Source: Pseudomonas aegrilactucae (GTDB lineage: Bacteria > Pseudomonadota > Gammaproteobacteria > Pseudomonadales > Pseudomonadaceae). From it: a DNA stretch of 64,000 nucleotides. The DNA is taken from the NCBI RefSeq assembly GCF_019168305.1, contig NZ_JAHTBI010000054.1, positions 26,288 to 90,287 of the forward strand, given 5' to 3'. Below the pieces are notes generated by a model. The model saw nothing but the letters and a program-made list of their open reading frames with translations, had not been told where the DNA came from and searched no databases. A program made the translations under genes and the position numbers. This document shows positions 58,515 to 64,000 of the stretch, one piece after another; position 1 is the first letter of the stretch; each line of letters starts with the position of its first letter.

Positions 58515-59925
58515 TGATCTCCAGCCTCCCCAGCAGCATGCCGCCGGCCAGGATCCATTTGGCCGCATCCGGCAGGCTCGAGAAGTTGCCCGCCGGGCCA
58601 ATGGTTTCGCCCAGCCCCGGGCCCACGCCCGACACGGTGGCGGCCGCGCCGGTGAGCGCGGTCATCCAGTCCACGCCCAGCAGCGACAGCAGCAGTGCGA
58701 TGATGCAGATGGTGATGGCGAAGAAGAACGAGAATGTCAGGATCGAGCGCACGATCTCTTCGTCCAGGCGGTGACCGTTGTATTTCTGCTTGATCACTGC
58801 GCGTGGGTGGATCAGCTGGTTGAGGCTGGCCTTGAGCAGGATGTAGGCCACCTGAAAGCGGAAGATCTTGATCCCGCCCGCCGTCGAGCCTGAACAGCCG
58901 CCGATGAACCCCAGGTAGAAGAACAGCATCAGCGAGAAGTTGCCCCACAGGCTGTAGTCGCCCAGGGCGAAGCCGGTGGTGGTCACTACCGAGGTCACGT
59001 TCAGCGCCACATGGCGCAGTGCATCCAGCCAGTGCAGGTTGGTGGTGGCCCAGTACCAGGTGCCGAGTACCAGCCAGGTGGCCACCAGCAGCCCTAGCAG
59101 GCCTTGCACTTGCTGGTCCTTGAGCAGTGCCTTGCGGTTGCCGCGCATTGTGGCCACGTAGAGGGTGAACGGCACGCTGCCCAGGATCATCACCACCACC
59201 GCCACCCAGTGCACCGCAGGCGCATCCCATTTGGCCAGGGACTGGTCGGAGGTGGAGAACCCGCCGGTGGAAATCGCCGACATGGCGTGGTTGATGGCGT
59301 CGAACACGCTCATGCCGGCCAGCCAGAATGCCAGCCCGCCAATGGCGGTGATGCCCACGTACACTGCCACGATCGACTTGGCCACCATGTGCGAGCGCGG
59401 CATGACCTTTTCGGAGCGGTCGGACGACTCGGTCTGGAACAGGCGCATGCCACCGATACGCAGCAGTGGCAGGATCGCCACCGCCATGCCGATGAAGCCG
59501 ATGCCGCCCAGCCAGTGCAGCAGCGAGCGCCACATCAGGATGCCCGGCGACATGCTGTCCAGGCCGCTGAGCACGGTAGCGCCGGTGGCGGTGATGCCCG
59601 ACATGCTCTCGAAGAAGGCGTCGGTATAGCTGATGTGCTGGGTGAGCAGGAACGGCAATGCGGCGAAGATGCACACCACCAGCCAACTGCTCACGGTCAG
59701 CAGGTACATGTCGCGCGGGCGCAGGTGCACGTGCTCGGGGCGGCCGGGGATCACCAGCGCCAGGCCGGCGATGAAGGTGATCATGCTGGCCCACAGGAAC
59801 GAGTGCAGGTCTTCGGTGCGTTCGTAGATGATCAGCGTGCCCATGGGTACGGTCATGCTGATCGCCAGGGTGATCAGGAAGATGCCGATAATGAAACCGA
59901 TGATCCTTAAGGTCGGCAACGCCAT
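58471..59925 (-). CDS. trkH: potassium uptake protein TrkH
   Basis: The 484-residue membrane subunit of the Trk system has four pore-loop repeats, with the selectivity-filter glycines in SGITATGATVL, AISTGGFSTSDQS, VTTTGFALGDY and ATVSGVGPGLGE. It works with peripheral TrkA to import K+ driven by the proton gradient. The order relative to the Cpx genes matches the P. aeruginosa PA3210-PA3204 region. The 3' end overlaps the convergent AraC-family gene by 44 bp. No trkA is in this window, as usual for Pseudomonas. Confidence 0.93.
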   Translation of the reverse strand: MALPTLRIIGFIIGIFLITLAISMTVPMGTLIIYERTEDLHSFLWASMITFIAGLALVIPGRPEHVHLRPRDMYLLTVSSWLVVCIFAALPFLLTQHISYTDAFFESMSGITATGATVLSGLDSMSPGILMWRSLLHWLGGIGFIGMAVAILPLLRIGGMRLFQTESSDRSEKVMPRSHMVAKSIVAVYVGITAIGGLAFWLAGMSVFDAINHAMSAISTGGFSTSDQSLAKWDAPAVHWVAVVVMILGSVPFTLYVATMRGNRKALLKDQQVQGLLGLLVATWLVLGTWYWATTNLHWLDALRHVALNVTSVVTTTGFALGDYSLWGNFSLMLFFYLGFIGGCSGSTAGGIKIFRFQVAYILLKASLNQLIHPRAVIKQKYNGHRLDEEIVRSILTFSFFFAITICIIALLLSLLGVDWMTALTGAAATVSGVGPGLGETIGPAGNFSSLPDAAKWILAGGMLLGRLEIITVLVLCMPAFWRH

Positions 59926-60025
59926 GTGATCTGCTCTGGTCTGAAACGGAGGGGCGCCATTCTACCTATGGCCCCCTTTAAGTAAACGGTAGAATAGCCG
60001 CACATTTCTCGACAGGGGGTAGCCG

Positions 60026-60589
60026 ATGGAGGCTCTCGACGCGTTGCTCAACCGTGTTTCCGTTCCACGCCTGGTGGAACCGGCACCCGACGCCGCGCAG
60101 CGCAAGCTGCTGTTTCAGGCTGCGTCGCGCGCGCCAGACCACGGGCAGTTGCGCCCCTGGCGTTTTCTGACCATCGAAGGGGCGGCCCGAGAGCAGTTGG
60201 GCGTGTTGCTGGCAGACGCGGTACAGGCCCAGGGTGACGCGACCCAGGCCGCACTGGACAAGGCGCATGCAATGCCACTGCGCGCGCCGTTGCTGATTGT
60301 GGTGATTGCCCGGCTGCAGGATCATTTCAAGGTGCCCAGGTCCGAACAGCGGCTGACGGCGGCCTGTGCTGCGCACGCGATTCTGCTGTCCGCTTATGCC
60401 CAGGGCATCGGTGCGGTGTGGCGTACGGGTGAGCTGTCGTACAGCTCGCAGGTGGCCAAGGGGTTGGGGCTGGGCGAGGGCGAGGAGGTGATCGGCTTCC
60501 TGTATGTAGGCACGCCGTTGAACGAGCCGCGTACCGCACCGGTAGTGGACACCGAGGCCTTTGTCAGCGCCTGGTTGCAGCCGGAGTAA
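60026..60589 (+). CDS. nitroreductase-family oxidoreductase (YdjA-like)
   Basis: The 187-residue FMN-binding protein has SRAPDHGQLRPWRF (the RAP-xH-x2-xRPW family segment), AHAILLSAYAQGIGAVWRTG and GFLYVGTP. It belongs to the small NfsB/YdjA-like nitroreductases that reduce nitro- or quinone compounds with NAD(P)H as dimers. AGGGGGT lies 6 bases before the ATG. It stands alone between trkH and the Cpx genes, with a REP doublet after its stop. Confidence 0.87.
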   Translation: MEALDALLNRVSVPRLVEPAPDAAQRKLLFQAASRAPDHGQLRPWRFLTIEGAAREQLGVLLADAVQAQGDATQAALDKAHAMPLRAPLLIVVIARLQDHFKVPRSEQRLTAACAAHAILLSAYAQGIGAVWRTGELSYSSQVAKGLGLGEGEEVIGFLYVGTPLNEPRTAPVVDTEAFVSAWLQPE

Positions 60590-60614
60590 GACGGGCTGTA
60601 CTGATGATGGCCCT

Positions 60615-60697
60615 TTCGCTGGCAAGCCAGCTCCCACAGGTACTTCACTGCCTTTCAGAGCAGTGATAATCCTGTGGGAGCTGGCTTGCCAGCGAAG
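60615..60697. repeat. REP doublet between convergent nitroreductase and cpxA
   Basis: Two nearly perfect inverted REP cores (60615-60640 and 60671-60697) flank a 30-base centre that can itself pair through CACTG/CAGTG. The arrangement is the same as at 19468-19537. Confidence 0.88.
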
Positions 60698-60715
60698 AGG
60701 GCAATCGGTTCATGA

Positions 60716-62053
60716 TCAGTTGCTGGTCGGCCCCGCCAGCGGCAGTTCCAGGCTCGCCACGAACCCGCCCTGTGGATGATTGCCCAGGGTCAGGCTGCCG
60801 CCATGGCGCTCCGCCGCCTTGCGCGCAATCGCCAGGCCCAGGCCATGCCCGGCTGCCGCCTGCCCAGGCGCACGGAAGAACGGTTCACCCAACTGCGCCA
60901 GATGCTCCTCGGCTACCCCCGGCCCATGGTCGCGTACCGTCAGCACGATACGCTCGCCGTCACGCTGCGCGGTCATCTCGATGGGTTGTCCCGGTGGATT
61001 GAAGCGCAGTGCATTACGCAGCAGGTTGTCCAGTGCCCGCTCGATCAGCGTCGGCCAGCCCTGCAGATTCAAACCGGGTACGGCATGCAACTGGATCTGC
61101 TGCTCGGCGGCGCTGAGCAGCGCATCCTTGCGCACAGTGGCCAATACCGTATTGAGGTCCACCGGCTCGGCACTGGCGCTTTCGGCATCGACCCGCGCCA
61201 GTACCAGAATCTCGCTGATCAAGGCCTCGAGACGATCGCACTCGCGGGTCAGGCGCGGCCAGTAGGTCTGTTGTTGCGCAGGCTCGGCGCGTTCAGCCAG
61301 CGCCAGGGCGATGCGCAGGCGCGCCAGCGGCGAGCGCAACTCGTGCGACACATCGCGCAGCAGTTGCCGCTGGCTGGCGATCAGGCTCTGCAGGCGCGCG
61401 CCCATGCGGTTGAAGTCGTTGGCCAGCACGCCGAATTCATCGCGTCGGTTGGCCAGGCGCGCCAGGCTGTTCTGCTGATAGGTGGTCTGGCCCAGGTCAT
61501 GCACGGCGCCGCGCAAGCGGCTCAGTGGCCGAGTGATCGACAGGGTCACCAGCAGGCTGAACAGGGTCAGCACCACCAGTGCGATTCCCAGTGCACTCAA
61601 CGGCCACAGCAGACTGTCACGGTGCCAGGCGTCGAGCTCGGGGTGCGGGATACGGTAGATCAGCAGGTAGGTGTCGCCGCTGGTGGGGCTGGTGTATTCC
61701 TCGGTGAGGCGCCGCCATGGCAGGGGTTCGCCGTTGTGGCGACGCGCCTCGAAGGCTGCGGCGCGGCGCGGAAAGGTGCCGGGCACTGCTGCCTCGCCAC
61801 TTTCGTTGAGCACCTGCACATCGATGTTGTAGCGCCGCTTGCGGTGCTCCAGGAACCGCTGGGCCACTTCCGGCCCTTGTTGTTCGTAGCGCTGCGACCA
61901 CTTTTGCGCCAGTGTGTTGAGCCCCGGGTGGCGGCTGAGAATCCAGGCATCCTGATTGAGCATATGGCCGAGCAGGATCGACAGCCCGGCAACCAGGGTG
62001 ATGGCCAGCCAGAAGCTGGCCAGGATGCGCCAGAACAATGATCGCAAGGGCAT
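60716..62053 (-). CDS. cpxA: envelope-stress sensor histidine kinase CpxA
   Basis: The 445-residue kinase has transmembrane helices near residues 10-30 and 150-170, with a periplasmic sensor of about 110 residues between them. HAMP (about 172-225), the H box RDVSHELRSPLARLRIAL, the N box LIERALDNLLRNALRF and GHGLGLAIARKAAERHGG (G boxes) follow. It is expected to phosphorylate and dephosphorylate CpxR in response to envelope misfolding. It lies 54 bp after the CpxP-like gene on the same strand, in the order cpxR, cpxP-like, cpxA, as in PA3204-PA3206. Confidence 0.9.
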   Translation of the reverse strand: MPLRSLFWRILASFWLAITLVAGLSILLGHMLNQDAWILSRHPGLNTLAQKWSQRYEQQGPEVAQRFLEHRKRRYNIDVQVLNESGEAAVPGTFPRRAAAFEARRHNGEPLPWRRLTEEYTSPTSGDTYLLIYRIPHPELDAWHRDSLLWPLSALGIALVVLTLFSLLVTLSITRPLSRLRGAVHDLGQTTYQQNSLARLANRRDEFGVLANDFNRMGARLQSLIASQRQLLRDVSHELRSPLARLRIALALAERAEPAQQQTYWPRLTRECDRLEALISEILVLARVDAESASAEPVDLNTVLATVRKDALLSAAEQQIQLHAVPGLNLQGWPTLIERALDNLLRNALRFNPPGQPIEMTAQRDGERIVLTVRDHGPGVAEEHLAQLGEPFFRAPGQAAAGHGLGLAIARKAAERHGGSLTLGNHPQGGFVASLELPLAGPTSN

Positions 62054-62107
62054 TACCTCAACACAGGAAAGCCCGGCCTGCTGGGGCAGGCCGGGCGGGG
62101 CTACAGC

Positions 62108-62524
62108 TTACTGGGCCTTTTGCGCTTTTTCAGCTTTCCAGGCTTTGAACTCGGCCCATTCGGCCTTGCGCTCTGCCTGTTTTTTCTTCATTTCATCGAA
62201 CTGCTTCTGTTGTTCAGGCTTGAGCAGGCCGCGGATCTGGGCGTCGATCTTGTCATGCCTGGCCTTGACCTCGTCTTTCATGGCCTTCTGATCGGCGGCT
62301 GGCAGCTTGGCCAGGTAGCGTTCGGTGATCTCGTGGCGGCTCTTCATCTGCTCGCCCATCAGCTTGCCGATTTCCTGGCGCTGCTCGCGGGTCAGGTCCA
62401 GCTGGGCGAAAGGCGCTCCACCGCGGTGGTGCTCGCCGCCGTGGCGTGGGCCGCCTTCTGGCATGGCCATGGCTACGGTCGGCAGAGCGGCAGCGAACAT
62501 CAGGGCGATAAGGGTCTTGCGCAT
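62108..62524 (-). CDS. CpxP/Spy-like periplasmic chaperone (LTxxQ family)
   Basis: The 138-residue exported protein has a signal peptide ending at about AMA (residue 20) and two LTxxQ-type motifs, LDLTREQRQEIGKLM and LLKPEQQKQFDEM, in an all-helical basic domain rich in Lys and Gln. CpxP in enterobacteria inhibits CpxA until misfolded proteins titrate it, and Spy is a chaperone; either role is possible. AAGGAG lies directly before the ATG. A GTAAA-N6-GTAAA CpxR-box candidate lies 81-96 bp upstream, so it is probably CpxR-activated together with cpxA. Confidence 0.88.
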   Translation of the reverse strand: MRKTLIALMFAAALPTVAMAMPEGGPRHGGEHHRGGAPFAQLDLTREQRQEIGKLMGEQMKSRHEITERYLAKLPAADQKAMKDEVKARHDKIDAQIRGLLKPEQQKQFDEMKKKQAERKAEWAEFKAWKAEKAQKAQ

Positions 62525-62604
62525 GGTGACTCTCCTTTCTGAGGCCGGTCGTTACCGGATGTGCCCAGTTTAGGGAGATCAAGGTCAGCGGCGGTCAGGC
62601 AAGG

Positions 62605-62620
62605 GTAAAGCTTGGGTAAA
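62605..62620 (-). promoter_or_regulatory. CpxR box upstream of the CpxP-like gene
   Basis: GTAAA-GCTTGG-GTAAA, read on the plus strand, matches the CpxR consensus GTAAA-N4-8-GTAAA with an 11-bp period. It lies in the 140-bp gap after cpxR, upstream of the cpxP-like/cpxA transcript. Confidence 0.7.
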
Positions 62621-62664
62621 GAGGATTGTGGGCCTCGCTGACATTACCGAGGCCGTGATGGTCT

Positions 62665-63342
62665 TCACAGGCTGTAGTAATAGCCGCGGCTGCGCAGTGC
62701 GACGATACGCGGGCGCCCGTCGGCGTGTGGGCCGATCTTCTTGCGCAGATTACTGACGTGCATGTCCAGGCTGCGGTCGTACAGCGTCAGTTTGCGGCCC
62801 AGGGCAATCTGCGCCAGCTCCTGCTTGTCCAGCGGTTCGCCTGGCTGGCCGAGCAGGGCTTCGAGAATGCGGCTTTCGGACAGGGTCAGGGTCAGCTCGC
62901 GCTCGTCGATATCGACCACGCCGCGTGCGGGGCTGAAACGCAGATCGCCGATCTCCATCTGGGTGGGCGTAGCCGCCGGGTGGCTGCGGCGCAGCACGGC
63001 GCGCAGGCGGGCGGTCAGTTCGCGGGGGTCGCAGGGTTTGGCCAGATAGTCATCGGCGCCCAGTTCCAGGCCCAGGATGCGGTCCAGCGGTTCGCCGCGG
63101 GCCGAGAGCATCAGCACGGGCAGTTCGGCGTGTTCGCTACGCAGCTGCTTGAGTAGCTCCAGGCCGCTGCCGTCGGGGAGCATCACGTCCAGCACCACTG
63201 CTGCCGGCGCGTGCTCGGCCAGCGCGCGGCGGGCGCTCTGGCCGTCGTGGCAGGCACGTACCTGGAAGCCTTCCTGGGTCAGCCAACTGCTTAGCAGCTC
63301 ACACAGTTCCTGGTCATCATCAATCAGTAACAGCTCGCTCAT
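62665..63342 (-). CDS. cpxR: response regulator CpxR
   Basis: The 225-residue OmpR/PhoB-class regulator has phospho-acceptor Asp52 in VVLDVMLPDGSG, the conserved LSARGE and Lys in YLAKPCDPREL. A winged-helix effector domain with LYDRSLDMHVSNLRKKIG ends the protein. It starts 7 bp after a small coiled-coil membrane protein gene on the same strand. A CpxR-box candidate is found just downstream, before the cpxP-like gene, which suggests positive autoregulation of part of the locus. In P. aeruginosa CpxR also acts on mexAB-oprM. Confidence 0.92.
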   Translation of the reverse strand: MSELLLIDDDQELCELLSSWLTQEGFQVRACHDGQSARRALAEHAPAAVVLDVMLPDGSGLELLKQLRSEHAELPVLMLSARGEPLDRILGLELGADDYLAKPCDPRELTARLRAVLRRSHPAATPTQMEIGDLRFSPARGVVDIDERELTLTLSESRILEALLGQPGEPLDKQELAQIALGRKLTLYDRSLDMHVSNLRKKIGPHADGRPRIVALRSRGYYYSL

Positions 63343-63349
63343 GTCTCAC

Positions 63350-63751
63350 TCAATTCAACCATTGCCGGCGCCGTCTGTGGCTGCCACTGGCAAAGATACC
63401 GCAGAGCACGGCCAACAGGGCAACTGCGGCGCCAATCACGAACCATTGTTGCTGTTCGGTGAGCAGTTTTGGCAGCGGGTTGGCCTGGGTTTCCTTGAGT
63501 TGCAGCTTCAGGCGCTGGTTTTCCTGGCGCAGGCGGGTCAGCTGTGCGCTTTCGCGTTCGCTGTCGGCATTGTGCAATTGCTGGCTCAATGCTTCGCGCT
63601 GGCGTTCGCTTTCTTTGAGGCGTTGTTGCAATTCGGTGATCTGGCTACCCGCGCTCAACGACAGTGGGGTGCTGGCGGCAGGTTCTTCGGCCTGGGCGAG
63701 CGGGGTCAGCAGTAGCAGGCACAGCAGCATGGACAACGGACCTTGACGCAT
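63350..63751 (-). CDS. signal-peptide, coiled-coil, single-membrane-span protein
   Basis: The 133-residue protein has a signal peptide of about 22 residues ending near LAQA. A heptad-rich coiled coil follows at about 38-88 (ITELQQRLKESERQREAL), then a C-terminal transmembrane helix at about 102-122 and a basic tail (SHRRRRQW). This is the coiled-coil-plus-anchor half of the TIGR04211-type SH3-and-anchor proteins, without the SH3 domain. Homologues are sometimes mislabelled translation initiation factor 2. AAGGAG lies 5 bases before the ATG at 63751. It is the first gene of the cpxR transcript, so an envelope-stress role is plausible. Confidence 0.75.
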   Translation of the reverse strand: MRQGPLSMLLCLLLLTPLAQAEEPAASTPLSLSAGSQITELQQRLKESERQREALSQQLHNADSERESAQLTRLRQENQRLKLQLKETQANPLPKLLTEQQQWFVIGAAVALLAVLCGIFASGSHRRRRQWLN

Positions 63752-63852
63752 CGGAACTCCTTGATTCCAATCGGGTGTTGAGTACGTTGTCGGCAGGTAA
63801 ACGAGAAGGATGAACATCTGGGCGAATTTTAGGCAGTAACCGCACGGTCAGC

Positions 63853-63942
63853 TCTTGATCTTGATCTTGATCTTGATCTTGATCTTGATCTTGATCTTGA
63901 TCTTGATCTTGATCTTGATCTTGATCTTGCTGTTGATCTTGA
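63853..63942. repeat. hexanucleotide microsatellite (TCTTGA)n
   Basis: Twelve perfect TCTTGA units run from 63853 to 63924. Three more units follow, two of which carry one substitution (TCTTGC, TGTTGA, then TCTTGA). It lies in the non-coding stretch after 63752, which has no gene to the window edge. A copy-number-variable tract of this kind is expected to slip. Confidence 0.95.
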
Positions 63943-64000
63943 TTTTCCGTCCCCCAGGAGGCCGAACGTAGGTGTCGTGCAGGGGGCAGGGCGCAGCCCC

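Noticed and set aside
1..64000. tRNA genes, rRNA, CRISPR arrays, integrases, transposases, prophage genes
   Set aside because: I looked on both strands and found none. The only mobile-type sequences are REP palindromes, whose transposase is not in the window.

Overview
The window reads as chromosome of a Pseudomonas of the P. putida group. It is GC-rich with strong G/C third-position codon bias, it carries P. putida-style REP palindromes, and several blocks have the gene order I remember from P. putida KT2440 and P. aeruginosa: phaJ-type hydratase/hydrolase/fadD2/fadD1; FabH-like/ECF sigma/zinc-finger; LysR/hydrolase/ppiA/ABC/azoR; PA1414-like/symporter/gbuA/gbuR/Aer; cpxR/cpxP-like/cpxA. No tRNA, rRNA, CRISPR array, prophage or insertion sequence was seen. 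Species placement rests on memory of gene order, not on a search.

Layout. 1-2.1 kb: end of a DGPF/YCII protein, an AHSA1 protein and an ECF42-type sigma factor. 2.1-7.4 kb: fatty-acid block (MaoC hydratase, hydrolase, tandem fadD genes). 7.5-10.4 kb: gamma-glutamylputrescine pair plus a possible small membrane peptide. 10.6-14.5 kb: hrpA. 14.7-16.7 kb: FabH-like condensing enzyme, ECF sigma factor and a small zinc-finger anti-sigma candidate. 16.8-18.3 kb: OprO/OprP-type porin behind tandem Pho boxes. 18.3-30.5 kb: housekeeping and accessory genes (acyltransferase-like protein, ABC exporter, ppiA, LysR regulator, azoreductase, two EamA transporters, MscS channel, DEAD-box helicase and small unknowns). 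30.5-30.8 kb: a compact PA1414/SicX-like unit with an Anr-type site, a 41-codon ORF and a strong terminator. 31-36.3 kb: guanidinobutyrate genes and an Aer-type receptor. 36.3-36.9 kb: tapT (DTW domain) with a +1 frameshift.

36.9-48.8 kb is the most distinctive region. It holds a type I secretion operon (TolC/LapE-, HlyB/LapB- and HlyD/LapC-type) on the minus strand and, divergently, a 2136-residue LapA/MapA-class adhesin. The adhesin has a LapG-type retention module with a TAAG cleavage motif, four tandem repeats of 244-245 residues, a von Willebrand A domain with a MIDAS motif, and RTX repeats with a C-terminal secretion region. This would be a second surface-adhesion system under LapD/LapG control. 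Neither lapD nor lapG is in the window.

48.9-64 kb: YbaN and UPF0149 proteins, recQ, a MarR regulator, PlpD-type secreted phospholipase, a SelW-like protein, metallophosphoesterase, HD protein, a frameshifted DUF962 gene, an AraC regulator, trkH, nitroreductase, the Cpx envelope-stress genes with a CpxR-box candidate, a coiled-coil membrane protein and a hexanucleotide microsatellite. Two genes (tapT and DUF962) are broken by one extra base in a homopolymer. This could be real decay or a base-calling artefact, and needs raw reads to settle.
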